64,000 nucleotides of DNA from Plasmodium brasilianum (lineage: Eukaryota; Apicomplexa; Aconoidasida; Haemosporida; Plasmodiidae), in NCBI RefSeq assembly GCF_023973825.1, contig NC_090126.1, forward strand, positions 434,001 to 498,000. Reading direction: 5' to 3'. The notes beneath the pieces are model-generated. The model made no database searches. It worked only from the letters and a program-made list of their open reading frames with translations, and was not told where the DNA came from. Below are positions 10,941 to 21,691 of the stretch, piece by piece. The translations under genes were made by a program, and so were the position numbers. The stretch's first letter is position 1; each line of letters begins with the position of its first letter.

Positions 10941-13040
10941 TTTTACGCAATTTTATTCGTGATTTTTTTTTTTTTTTTTTAATTAGCTATTTTTAAAAAT
11001 GGATATTATATATATAAATATATATGCATATATATATAAATTTGTATGTACGTTTATATCTACTTTTTCCCATATATATTTTTACCCTTTATTAAATATA
11101 CATATATAAACTTATATATACTTATACATTTATAAATACAAAATAAAATAATGCATAAAATGTGTGATATATAAACAGTGACAAATAATTTTCTTTTAAA
11201 ATAAGTTATACTTAAAGGGTACTCTTTTTATTTTTTTACTACTTTAAATTTTATAAAATATTTATTATTTTACATTATTTTATATATTATTATTATTATA
11301 ATGTGTTTAACTTTAAAGAGAAGAATAAATTATGTATTGATGCGATGCAGCAATTAGTACTATTACTGTGCTAATATTTTTGTTAAAATCGTTCTTTTTA
11401 TATACTATCTGTATGCATATTTATTTTTTTAATATTGCTGAAAAAATGGGGTTCTTTATTTATTTATGAAATATCCTCTATTTTATAAATCATACTTTTA
11501 AAGATAGGTTTATTTAAGTACATAAATATATAAATATGCATATACATAAATATATATATATATTTTTTAAAGAATTAAATCGTAAAAATGTTATTCCTTT
11601 TATACGCAGAAATTTGCTATACGCAAAACAGATTAAAATGATGCATTTTGTACATATAAAATATAAAAAAAAATATAAATAAATTATTTAATTATGTTAT
11701 GTACTATGTGACATCCTACTATGTGTATTAAATAAAAAAAAAAAAGAGTTTTTAAAAAAAAAAAAAAAAAAAGAGAAAGCTTAAACGAGCCTTATATATA
11801 ATATTATGCTTATATTATATATGTACGAATAGCATATGTACGTATGCACGTATATATATATATATATATATGTATATGCTTTTTTACTGATACACTACCG
11901 TGTAAGCAAAATTCAGTACTCATATAAAAATAACACTTGTGTATAACCGTTTTATTTTTTTGTATTAAAAAAATAGTTGTAAAAAAATGTCAATTTTTGT
12001 TCCCTATTTTTGAACTCACCAAGGTTTTAATTTATTGGGGTTTGTTTGACTCGTAAGGAGTCTCAATCATGATGATAGAATTATATATATTTATGTTATT
12101 ATGCAAAATATTTTTCTTATTTATTTTAATAATACGCATAAGATGATATGTACCGTATGGAATAAATATAGAGGAAGAATAATAAAATATGAACATTACT
12201 GCATTGTTTGTTACGTGTTTAATATATAAAGTGCTTTTGCGTTTGTTATTATGTAATAAGGCAAATTTGTAATGTAAAGAGCAGTCATTTGAAGCTGCTA
12301 CATAATTAGTTGAACATAATTATATACATGAGTGCGTACATAATATTCTTTTACATGCGTATTACGTTTGCATACATATTATATGCACTCTTGCATAGGA
12401 GTATATAGTAGTGTAACACCATTCAAACGAGCAGCTTGTTCAGATAACTGCGTAACATTTTTAACATTTCGTGTATTTTTTTTAATCACTTTTTATTTAC
12501 ACATGGTACAAAAACATGAAAAAAATAAAACAAAAAATTTATATTTTACACAATTAAGGAAAAAGTAATTTTTGCGATCATATATAATAATAGTTGGTGC
12601 CATATTGTACACATAGATAATTACATTTTATTTTATTAAAAAAAATTGTATATTAATATATTGCGATTACAATGGAAGCATGGTTACAAGATGCGCTTTT
12701 CGCACGTTAACATATTATTATTCATCTACCATGTCAGCGTAGTAATATTTGTTTTGTTTAAGACAAATTAATACTATTCTTATTCTTTTTTACTATGGTA
12801 TTAACAGTTCATTTAAAAAAAAAAAAAAAAAAAAAAATGTATTTTTAGGACTATCGTTTTTAGCTAGCTAAATTATGTTGCATATTTATTTTCCAGCATA
12901 CATAAATTAGTTTGTACATACATAACAACAGATGTAAGTATTTTTTTTTTTTTTTTTTGTTCACTAAATAAAGGAGGGGCAGCTAGCCGTTTTGTAAAAA
13001 CTTAATGTTTAGTTATTTCGATAAAATTATTCAAAAAAAA

Positions 13041-13074
<34 letters not shown>

Positions 13075-13791
13075 CTACTCTGACATATGACTGTTCAGTC
13101 CGTCAAATTTTATTTTATATTTATATTTATTCTACTGTACTGTATTTTATTGTATTATATTTTATTTTACTTCATTTTATTCTATATATTTTATTTTATT
13201 TTTTTACTCCAATCTTTGCGCTATAAAAATTCGTTGATGCTCGTTGGAATTTTATTTAAAATATGGTTGTAATCTGAAAAATGGAATATAACAAAAAAAA
13301 AAAAATAAAATAAAATAAAATAAACTGTGCACATGTTTGTATTCTTTTTCATCTCTATGTTATTTTTGGAACATTTTTTTTTCTCGTTTGTGAGTACCCG
13401 TTTCCACATGATTTCTCAGTACAACTAATACATAAGTTGTTATTGCCCATGCTACAAATTAAAAGGGGAAAAAAAAAAAAAAAAAAACACGCATAACTTT
13501 TATTTTTCTTATTCTCACAATCTTAATTTCATTTTCGTCCTCATTATTTTGTACGGTGTAAAATGTGCTTACTAATTAATGAAAAAATTGTGCTTATTGA
13601 AGAAAAGTTTATGGAACTAGGAATCATGAAAAATATGCTTGGGTCTAACGCCAAATAAAAAGAGAATTTGAGTGAAATGAATGTGTCTCTTTGTTCTAAG
13701 CGCATATATATATATATATGTATGCATATATATATATATATATGTATGCATATATATATATATATATGTATGCATGTATATATGTATATTT
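10941..13791. other. Long AT-rich region upstream of eIF5A
   Basis: About 2.8 kb holds poly-A/T tracts, (TA)n at 11854-11871, 13061-13072 and 13705-13767, and no ORF I trust. A minus-strand ATG at 13450-13448 opens MGNNNLCISC, which looks like an N-myristoylation signal, but the frame runs only about 30 codons and no clean splice continues it. A + strand ATG at 13563 opens 31 codons (MCLLINEKIVLIEEKF). A short GACTC/GAGTC hairpin lies at 12048-12062. Confidence 0.4.
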
Positions 13792-15740
13792 TTATGTCGG
13801 GATAGAGACACGCATCCTGCTTATTCTTGCGAACCTATGGGGTTTATCGTTTTGCTTGTTAAGTAAAATATTTGGGTAAGGGATGCGGCAATAGGTAATG
13901 AGCATAAAGTGGATACAATGTACTTGTCCAGTAGTCTTAAGGGAAAAAAAAAAAAAAATTAAATTAATACTATATGATACTATATGATATCATATAATAC
14001 AATATAATACAATATAAGACGATATAATACTATATGATACTATATGATACTATATGATATCATATAATACAATATAAGACGATATAATACTATATAATAC
14101 TATATAATACTATATAATACTATATAATACTATGTGATATCATATAATACAAGACGATATAAAACAACATAAAACAACGTAAGATTACATAAAACAACAC
14201 AAAAGAATAAAATTGTGAACTCTGTCAACGTATAAAAACACCATTATATGAAAACAGCATTTGCAACAGTGAGCACTAAGTAAAAAAATATGCAAAAGAG
14301 TGAAACACTAATTTAAAATTACAATATTTTTGAAATAATAAATGTAGACCGACCGTATCATATATTCTCCTTATGACTGTTGTCAATTTATACGGGTGGG
14401 ATGGTGTGCACATACGTATAAAAATATATATATATACATACGTATATATATGCATATGTATTTTTTTTTTTTCCCTGTTCATTTGTTATGTTCTTACATA
14501 GATATGGGACTTTGCAAAGAATTCGTCGAAAAAAACTTTGGAAATGATTTAACAATAATTAGCGATAAAACGCTAAGCACAATTAGATGAACTATTTTCA
14601 AGACGAAATAGTAATTCCCTCTGAATACTTAAAAAAGGAGAATTCACACGTTTGCACATATACATGGAAACTTAAATATATATAGACATCTGTGCATATA
14701 CATAGATACTTATATATGTAAATATAGATGTTCGCACTCTTAAAAGACGGAGTATAATATATATCAAAATGCAAAAATACTCATAAATACATATACACGT
14801 TCAACTATTCGAAATGCTAACAATTCATATATATAATTCCGCTGAATCCGTAGTCGAAAGAATTTGCTCCATCTCCGCTTACATTTGTTACAGTGTCGTA
14901 TATCAACTTAGCAACAACCTAATGGGAATGGGAGAAACATATATATACGCTTATGTATATACGCTTATGTATATACGCTTATGTATATACGCTTATGTAT
15001 ATACGCTTATGTATATACGCTTATGTATATACGCTTATGTATATACGCTTATGTATATACGCTTATGTATATACACCTATGTATATTCGCCTATTTATAT
15101 ACGCCTATATATATGCGCCTATGCATATACATATACACTCATACATACAATACACATACAAACATATTAGTGCTTGTGTTCGCGCGCCTCATTCTTATAA
15201 ACGTACAAAGCAAAACATATATCGAGTGTATTTGTATAAAGTTTTAATTGTACAATCCGAGTTTGCTATACTGAAAGCGAATACTAAAAAGGAGAAAAAG
15301 TAAAAAAAAAAAAAAAAAAAGATTATTATACTTTTAGAACTAACTTTTTCTTGAGTTCTCTTTTTTTTCTTTCTTTTTTTTTTTTTTATCCTTTTAACAT
15401 CCAAATACTAGTGGCAAGGAACAGACAAATCCGATATTTAAAATCCCGTTAGTTAAATAAAAGACAGTTAAAAGAGTGAAATAAGCTGAAAATTAGGAGA
15501 TAAAAAAAAAAAAAATTTATTCCAATGTATATATATACATATATATATGCACGTCTATGTAAGTATGTGTGCATGTATATGTTCGTATGTTCGTGATAGT
15601 GTGCCCACTCTTCAAGTAATATTTTCATGTTAAGGTGAGATATACCCCATATAGATGACAACGTTAAGGTTGTCTGGTTTCTTGTATGACCTAGTAATAA
15701 TTGGTACATATTATAATTATATAATTTTATGATGGTATAA

Positions 15741-15771
<31 letters not shown>

Positions 15772-15888
15772 TCTCTTTTTATTAACATATTATATGAGAA
15801 TACATGCATGCAGGAGTTAACCGAATATTCCAATGAAGGCAAAATAAGGGCATAACAGTAAAAGCAGAAGAGAAATGTAAGTCCTCAT
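13792..15888 (-). CDS. Multi-exon membrane protein, unknown (assembled from short exons)
   Basis: Exon 1 (15888-15822) encodes a signal peptide or first membrane helix, MRTYISLLLLLLCPYFAF. It continues in phase to exon 2 (15690-15646; HTRNQTTLTLSSIW), exon 3 (15485-15399; hydrophobic TLLTVFYLTNGILNIGFV), exon 4 (15283-15207; FAFSIANSDCTIKTLYKY) and exon 5 (14918-14883; VVAKLIYDTVTN). All five use GT...AG borders with phases 1, 1, 1, 0. The terminal exon (13935-13792) is open for 48 codons and ends KPHRFARISRMRVSIPT, a basic tail. Between 14883 and 13935 the chain is less certain: candidate exons at about 14606-14509 and 14270-14230 keep phase and add further hydrophobic stretches. Predicted: several membrane segments in the secretory pathway. 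Exon 2 could instead end later (a frame reading WGISHLNMKILLEEWAHYHEH stays open). I do not recognise the family. Confidence 0.5.
13966..14165. repeat. Imperfect ATACTATATG/ATACAATATA tandem repeats
   Basis: About 200 bp of roughly 10-bp AT-rich units (TACTATATGA, TACAATATAA). It lies just upstream, in the sense of the minus-strand gene, of its terminal exon and so within an intron. Confidence 0.85.
14943..15075. repeat. 14-bp tandem repeat GTATATACGCTTAT
   Basis: Nine near-perfect copies decay at the right end. The 14-bp period makes all three frames read as one peptide cycle (YIRLCIYAYVYTLM-like), which explains the long but meaningless ORFs here. It falls in an intron of the minus-strand membrane-protein gene. 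Confidence 0.95.
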
Positions 15889-16276
15889 GATTTCGTTGGA
15901 AACCTTTGATCATGATTAATTGAAAAAGAGATTCCCTCGATATGTGTGCTCAGGCATGTATGCTTCTATATCTATATATATCCATATATTTATATCTACC
16001 TGTATATCTATATATATACACACATGTATACATGCATACACAAGCGTACACCCACATACACCCATTTATGCATGTTCTAAAAGCGGATCACTTTCTTTCC
16101 CTCTTATGGATTACATACCCCTCTTGTCTCCCTTTGCATTGAGGGAACACAAGATAAATATATGTATAGCTTTGGAATTGCGATTTTCATACATGTATAA
16201 AAAATTTTACTTGATTGATTGAGTATGCCTTATCTACCGTTTTACTCCATATATCTGTAAAATAAAAGCGATGAAA

Positions 16277-16778
16277 TTAGTTCCATGTAGCTTTCTTTAT
16301 TATTCTACTATATATTTTGTTTAGGACAGCTCTAAACATTCTGCTTAGTAATATGGTAAACATTTTCTCTCTTTTTATATTTGGTGCACATGTATTCATT
16401 ATGTTGTTAAGACCTATTTTATTATTCACTTGAACAAATCTTGATGAATCACTATGGACAATTCTAGACAAGAAATTGGCAGATGGGGAGGAAGCTACAA
16501 AGAAATGAAAATAAAGAAGAATTAAAATTTAATCAAATCATATGCTTTCTTTTTCTCACAGAAAAAAAATAAACAAACGAGTGAACAAGCGAGTGGATAA
16601 ACGAACACACAAGCGGATAGACAAATTCGCATGCCAGTTCTTCCTAACCAAAAAAATATGTAAAACTTTTGAACTCATCATCCAAGTACACATCCTGCTT
16701 TTGTATAATGCTTTCTACAAATATTTGTTTTTGGCTAAGGACAAAAAACATAAGCACTAAAATGTAGTACCCCTTCAT
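16277..16778 (-). CDS. Small secreted protein, two exons, unknown
   Basis: Exon 1 (16778-16667) starts MKGYYILVLMFFVLSQKQIF, a clear signal peptide or N-terminal membrane anchor, and ends after DDEFK with one base of the next codon. Exon 2 (16494-16277) enters in the matching phase, gives ThrSerSerPro at the junction, and continues ANFLSRIVHSDSSRFVQVNN to a stop, ending YSRIIKKATWN. The 172-base intron has GTTTTA...TTTGTAG borders with a pyrimidine-rich 3' end. The mature protein is small (109 residues in all), basic, and has one Cys in exon 2. No PEXEL-type R.L.[EDQ] motif is evident. Export, the parasitophorous vacuole or an organelle lumen are all possible. Confidence 0.6.
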
Positions 16779-16960
16779 GTTTTTTAGTAAAATTTTTCAA
16801 AAATCTACAGCGTATGTTTGTTATATTTTTTTATGATAAAAAAATGTAGACGGGAACGAGTGCAGTAGGAGGGGTGTGTGTGTGTGCACAAGGGGTAAAG
16901 ACAAACAAAAAAAAAAAAAAAAATAAGGAAAAAGAAAAAGAAAAACAAAAATATATAACA

Positions 16961-17077
16961 GAAAATTGAAAACAGAAAATTGAAAACAGAAAGTGTAAAA
17001 CAGAAAGTGTAAAACAGAAAGTGTAAAACAGAAAGTGTAAAACAGAAAGTGTAAAACAGAAAGCGTAAAACAGAAAA
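16961..17077. repeat. 14-bp tandem repeat AACAGAAAGTGTAA
   Basis: Two copies of a GAAAACAGAAAATT variant are followed by six AACAGAAAGTGTAA-type copies, ending next to the stop codon of the minus-strand ORF at 17080. Non-coding. Confidence 0.9.
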
Positions 17078-17079
17078 TT

Positions 17080-17379
17080 TTAAATGTAGGATTCGAAAAT
17101 CTTAATTTTTGTCACAACTTGGTTAAGCAGATTTGACAAACACACATATTTGTAGAAGTCTACACATTCTTGCCACTTATAATATTTTTCCCTTCGAAAT
17201 GTTACTATAAACGCCCCTGGAAATACGTAGGTATTTGCAAACATACAAACTTTTGTAAACATGCTTCTCTTTTCCCCCATTAAGCACTTCAAGTAAAGCG
17301 TAATATTGCCACTATAATGTACGTACACCATTCTTGCCCCGTAATTGGTTAAGTGCTTGTTAATTTTTATAATGCGCAT
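17080..17379 (-). CDS. 99-residue alpha/beta protein, unknown (SRP9-like topology?)
   Basis: Starting at the ATG at 17379-17377 (MRIIKINKHLTNYG), the frame encodes 99 residues with a non-repetitive composition. There are two short strand-like segments (ARMVYVHYSG, NITLYLKCLMG), a third (AFIVTFRRE) and a C-terminal helix (YKWQECVDFYKYVCLSNLL). This helix-strand-strand-strand-helix order, and the charged residue after the third strand, recall the SRP9/SRP14 Alu-domain fold, but sequence similarity is weak and I do not assign it. Upstream in-frame ATGs (to 17433) arise from a 7-bp ATTGCAC repeat and are unlikely starts. Confidence 0.5.
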   Translation of the reverse strand: MRIIKINKHLTNYGARMVYVHYSGNITLYLKCLMGEKRSMFTKVCMFANTYVFPGAFIVTFRREKYYKWQECVDFYKYVCLSNLLNQVVTKIKIFESYI

Positions 17380-17440
17380 TGCACATTGCACATTGCACAT
17401 TGCACATTGCACATTGCATATTGCATATTGCATATTGTAT
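17374..17440. repeat. 7-bp tandem repeat ATTGCAC / ATTGCAT
   Basis: Five ATTGCAC copies pass into ATTGCAT copies and then ATTGTAT, immediately upstream of the start of the 99-residue minus-strand ORF. On that strand it creates a ladder of possible ATG codons. Confidence 0.9.
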
Positions 17441-17878
17441 ATTGAATATTACATGGTTTGAACAAACGGAGTTAGCCCACACAAAAAAAGAAAATCTACT
17501 TTGCTTAAAACACGTAAAATTAATCATCATGCACGAAAAAAAAAAAAAATTCTCAAGCTACTTAAGAAACAACAAATTATATTGTTAATGTTGTAAAAAT
17601 GAATATTACCATAATTTTATCTTTTTTATTGTTTTTATTTTATTTTTTTTTTTCCTATAAGTGTGTATAAACGGGATGATACTTCTTCCCCTTTTGCAAA
17701 AAATGAGCTTACTTTTTCTTTTATCTTAAAAGTTTAGATCCACATTTTGCTCATTCGGTAAATTGTACAAGCCTTAAATTTACTGTACCCCATTTTCCTA
17801 TATTGCACGAATCAGAATGGGTAGACCTTATTTTCCACCTTTACTTTTTACCTTTTTTTTTTCCGCCTCCTTTGATGC

Positions 17879-18826
17879 TCACCACAAATTATCCTCATTC
17901 AGAACGTCCTTTAGAAGCTCCAGCTTAAAGAGAAGATTATACGTGGAGGTGTTACTATGTGTGCTCTTCCATCTTTGATTATCGCATAACTTACACAAAT
18001 CTTTCAACTGGTCGTTCATATGGTTATAGATATTAGTAATATGTACATCCTTAATCTGTGTAGCGTTCTCAACACCCAATTTGCTCTTCTCAATATATAA
18101 AGGAGCACCATACCTATCCTGGTAAGTTTCATTTAAATTATTATTACAACATAATATAATGGAGTTTGTATCAAACATAAAATTTAAAATAAATCTTAAC
18201 TCTTTAAATATATTTAAACTTTCACACTGTTCCGTTATGTCTAAACAACGATTAACAATTTCTGGTGATAAATATAACGGATAAGGAAATTCATGTTCTT
18301 CTACATGTTGACAAAAATATAATAAAAACATTAAGTAAATACAACCAGCTTGAAAAATAATAAGATTTTTTTTATACATTTTAAAATATTTATTGTCATT
18401 TTTTTCAAAGCTTTTTTTCAATATATCTTGCCATGCACACCATAATATTTTCCATACACAAAAGTTTTTTTCATATCTTGATTTTGTTAATATTAATGAA
18501 AATTTAGTTTCTTTAAATATACAACTAAATAAATATAAATCTTTGCAACTTTCTTTTTCTCCTTCTCCTTCTCCTTCTTCTTCTTCTCCTTCTCCTTCTT
18601 CACCTTCTTCTCCTTCTCCTTCTTCTTCTTCATCTTCCTTTTTTTTTATTTTTTTATTTTTTTTTATTTTATCAAATTTGTTCATCCATATGTACAATAT
18701 ATTTTCTATATCCTCTACATTACTTCTATACCTCCCTGGCAACGCCACAGGTACGTAGTATTTACCGCACAAGTCACCTACCCGAAGGACGTACTTTCCC
18801 TCACTTACAAAGTCGAGTGTGTACAT
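17879..18826 (-). CDS. SNAPC1-like protein (snRNA-activating complex subunit)
   Basis: 315 residues in one exon, from ATG at 18826 to the stop at 17879. An acidic low-complexity insert (EEGEGEEG..., about residues 65-92) interrupts the N-terminal part. The following region, KETKFSLILTKSRYEKNFCV then KILWCAWQDILKK, then FQAGCIYLMFLLYFCQ, then ESLNIFKELRFILNFMF, matches in spacing and character the conserved half of SNAPC1/SNAP43 (F..I....R..EK...W..AW......R.GALYLLY.LY..Q....F...FRKL...AF). SNAPc binds the proximal sequence element of snRNA genes in the nucleus. The assignment rests on remembered family pattern, so it is moderate. A 24-bp minisatellite lies about 100 bp upstream. Confidence 0.5.
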   Translation of the reverse strand: MYTLDFVSEGKYVLRVGDLCGKYYVPVALPGRYRSNVEDIENILYIWMNKFDKIKKNKKIKKKEDEEEEGEGEEGEEGEGEEEEGEGEGEKESCKDLYLFSCIFKETKFSLILTKSRYEKNFCVWKILWCAWQDILKKSFEKNDNKYFKMYKKNLIIFQAGCIYLMFLLYFCQHVEEHEFPYPLYLSPEIVNRCLDITEQCESLNIFKELRFILNFMFDTNSIILCCNNNLNETYQDRYGAPLYIEKSKLGVENATQIKDVHITNIYNHMNDQLKDLCKLCDNQRWKSTHSNTSTYNLLFKLELLKDVLNEDNLW

Positions 18827-18929
18827 TGTACCAGCTGCAAGCGTAGTAACCGTTCTTTATTTTGCTTTCTCATACATATGTACATACGTGCATGCACTAA
18901 TACATACATAATACATTTACTCAATCAAT

Positions 18930-19285
18930 CGTTCTGCTAGTCGTTCAACTAATTTATTTACCCATTTATTTATCAATTTATTTACCCATTTATTTATCAA
19001 TTTATTTACCCATTTATTTATCAATTTATTTACCCATTTATTTATCAATTTATTTACCCATTTATTTATCAATTTATTTACCCATTTATTTATCAATTTA
19101 TTTACCCATTTATTTATCAATTTATTTACCCATTTATTTATCAATATATTTATCAATTTATTTACCCATTTATTTACCTATTTATTAATCAATTTATCAA
19201 TCAATTTATCAATCAATTTATCAATCAATTTATCAATCAATTTGTTTATCAATTTATTTATCAATTTATTTACGAATTTATTTAT
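18930..19285. repeat. 24-bp minisatellite AATTTATTTACCCATTTATTTATC
   Basis: Eight or more near-perfect copies pass into 12-bp AATTTATCAATC copies on the right. The 24-bp period makes long shadow ORFs (INKWVNKL cycles on the minus strand). It lies in the 5' flank of the SNAPC1-like gene. Confidence 0.95.
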
Positions 19286-20108
19286 TTTTCTGCTCCTCTA
19301 CCTCACCTGACACAAGTTCTGGAAGGCCTTATACGATGCGCAAACAATATTACAACTTGATAAAAACGTTTCTCATTTATTCTATATTTTGACACCTTAA
19401 AAAATGATAAATATTTCCTTAAAATGTAATTCATTCTATAATCTCCCCTTCAATATTTTTTTTTTTTTTTTTTTTCAAAAAAAAATTTATAAAATATGCT
19501 GCAAATTTGATAATTCTCGTTAAACACCCTCCAAGTTTCGTATTTCAACTCAGTAACTGTTAACAGTTCCTATCAATTCTATGTTTTTTTCATGCATCCA
19601 TAAAAAAAAAAAAGAAAAAAAGGAATTACACGTATTTAATTTTTCTTCTTCTTCTTCTCTATACCTTATTACAAGAGACTAGATTTTCAACAAATACGGG
19701 CTGATAAGGGGACGCTTCCAATCTCGATACATATATATATATATATATATATATTTATTTATTTATTTACTACTACATTTCGTGTTATTATTTTTACTCA
19801 ATTTTGAGGGCGTAAAACGGAACAAAAACTGATATATATAATCGTATGTATCATACAATTCTTAAGTTTATGTCTCTGCAAATTTATGCTAAGGTTAGTC
19901 AGTTTTGAAAGAAAAAACTGTGTTTTACAAAATGGTAAGAAATAAAAGGAAATAGTACACCCAAAAAAAAAAAAAATAAAATAAAACAAAAGTAAAAATA
20001 AATTATGAACTACTAGTGACAGATTTATAACACCTATTCTAATTATAACGACAATGGTGTCATCTTTTTAGTTTTAAGTATAATTGCATTATATGCAATT
20101 ATGCATTT

Positions 20109-20168
<60 letters not shown>

Positions 20169-20602
20169 ACATATACACGTATACGCGTGTGTATAAATGG
20201 GCAAACAGGAAGGGCCAAATAGCTACACAAACATAATTTTAACACACTCCTTGCTGCCAATTTGCATTCTTCAAAATGAAAGATTTGTACTGTTATACTC
20301 ATTTATTTTATACTTTTTATGACTCTTTTCTAGCTCCACCGCTAGTCAAATTTTTTTACTGTTACGAGAAGATATGCAAAACTTCCTCAAGGATGATGCA
20401 TAAATAACATATCCTTTTATATATACTAATTTATGTATAAAATGCCGATACTTTTTCTTAATTATTCATTTTTATATAAAGAGTATAAAACTTTTTTTTT
20501 TTTTTTTTTACCTATTTTTCAAAATAAAATTGTAATTTAAAAAAAAAGAGCACAAAAAAATAGTTTATCATTTAATGCTAAAACGAAGTCGCCCTTCCAT
20601 TC
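19286..20602. other. Divergent intergenic region
   Basis: This spans the 5' flanks of the SNAPC1-like (-) and ADAT3-like (+) genes. It holds T-runs at 19460-19475 and 20491-20509, A-runs at 19602 and 19963, and (TA)n at 19730-19753 and 20113-20164. No gene was recognised. Confidence 0.6.
20113..20164. repeat. (AT)n microsatellite, about 26 units
   Basis: Uninterrupted alternating AT, roughly 450 bp upstream of the ADAT3-like start. Comparable runs occur at 26246-26285, 36299-36342, 49435-49474 and 55342-55379. Confidence 0.95.
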
Positions 20603-21691
20603 ATGATGGATGACGAAATAATCGATTTGGAGCAGATTTATCCTGACTCGTACAGGCAAAATGTGACATTAATACCTATGTACTGTTTTGAAGTAAAGAA
20701 AGACATAGCCAAGGAGTGCTTAAATATTATGAAAAATTTTATTAATGCACAACTATTTAACAATTATAATCACCTGAAAAGATGTAAAAAGTCGGAAGGT
20801 AAAGTACAAATACTCGTTGGATTTTGCTCAAAACTTCCCAACAATTTACATGATAAGTTAATACAAATAAACAATGGAGAAGATATTACAATAAAAAAAG
20901 TAAACGTGTCCAAACATTCACCTATGACGAAGAAACAGTGTATAGAATGGTCAACACACTGGCCAGTTTATTACAGAAAACCTACCAATGATTTATATAC
21001 CTTAACAAAAGAAGAAATAAAAAAATATATAAAATTTATAAACATTTCCATAAATATTGGGAAAACATTTGGTACTTGTCAAAGTGGATGTGTATTAACA
21101 TACAATGATGAAATTATTGCATGTTCAGGTGATAATATAAAAAATCATCCTTTACAACATTCAGTTATGTTAGCTATTGAAGAAGTTTCCTATAAATTGC
21201 GTCATATATGGCAGATAAAAAAAGGAATAACCTCCAAAAATTGGGAATATTATCATATTGGTAATCCTATAAATAATCCTTTAAGTATATTATGCGCATC
21301 ACAAACTTCACAAGAAGAAACTAGCAAAAAATTCAAAAGTATAAATAATGAAAAATGTTATGACCATGTCAGGACGAACAGTAGAATGGTTACTATAGAA
21401 CAAAATGGAAACACTGTAACACATGATATAACTAAAGATTACACTAAAAATGTAGAGATGTATGATGCAATAAATATAGATCAATACCTCTGTACAAATT
21501 GTTACGCTTACTTAAGTCATGAACCCTGTTTTATGTGTTCAATGGCTATGATCCATTCAAGAATAAAATGTGTTATATTTGATGAAGTTAATAAAGCGAA
21601 TGGCGCTTTATTTAGTAGGGAAAAATTACATTGCATAAAAAGCCTTAATCATCATTTTAAGGTGTACAAAACTGTGAAGAAGAAATTGTAA
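20603..21691 (+). CDS. ADAT3: ADAT3-like subunit of tRNA A34 deaminase
   Basis: 362 residues in one exon. A CDA/ADAT-type fold is shown by QHSVMLAIEEV (residues 185-195) and HEPCFMCSMAMIHSRIKCVIF (from residue 306). His186 and Cys309/Cys312 give the three zinc ligands. The catalytic glutamate of the H(A/P)E motif is replaced by valine (HSV), the hallmark of the non-catalytic Tad3/ADAT3 subunit, which pairs with ADAT2/Tad2 to convert A34 to inosine in tRNA anticodons. The N-terminal 130 residues match the ADAT3-specific RNA-binding extension in position. An insert of about 90 residues (203-290) separates the motifs. Two ATGs (20603, 20606) are adjacent; the first is taken. Confidence 0.85.
   Translation: MMDDEIIDLEQIYPDSYRQNVTLIPMYCFEVKKDIAKECLNIMKNFINAQLFNNYNHLKRCKKSEGKVQILVGFCSKLPNNLHDKLIQINNGEDITIKKVNVSKHSPMTKKQCIEWSTHWPVYYRKPTNDLYTLTKEEIKKYIKFINISINIGKTFGTCQSGCVLTYNDEIIACSGDNIKNHPLQHSVMLAIEEVSYKLRHIWQIKKGITSKNWEYYHIGNPINNPLSILCASQTSQEETSKKFKSINNEKCYDHVRTNSRMVTIEQNGNTVTHDITKDYTKNVEMYDAINIDQYLCTNCYAYLSHEPCFMCSMAMIHSRIKCVIFDEVNKANGALFSREKLHCIKSLNHHFKVYKTVKKKL

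Noticed and set aside
12048..12075. Hairpin GACTC/GAGTC followed by ATGATGA, like a box C snoRNA element
   Set aside because: No box D (CTGA) at a sensible distance and no terminal stem.
13448..13450. Minus-strand ATG opening MGNNNLCISC, like an N-myristoylated protein start
   Set aside because: The frame closes after about 30 codons and neither possible donor joins a convincing next exon in phase.
18917..19156. Long minus-strand ORF of INKWVNKL repeats
   Set aside because: Produced by a 24-bp minisatellite; no unique sequence and no start context.
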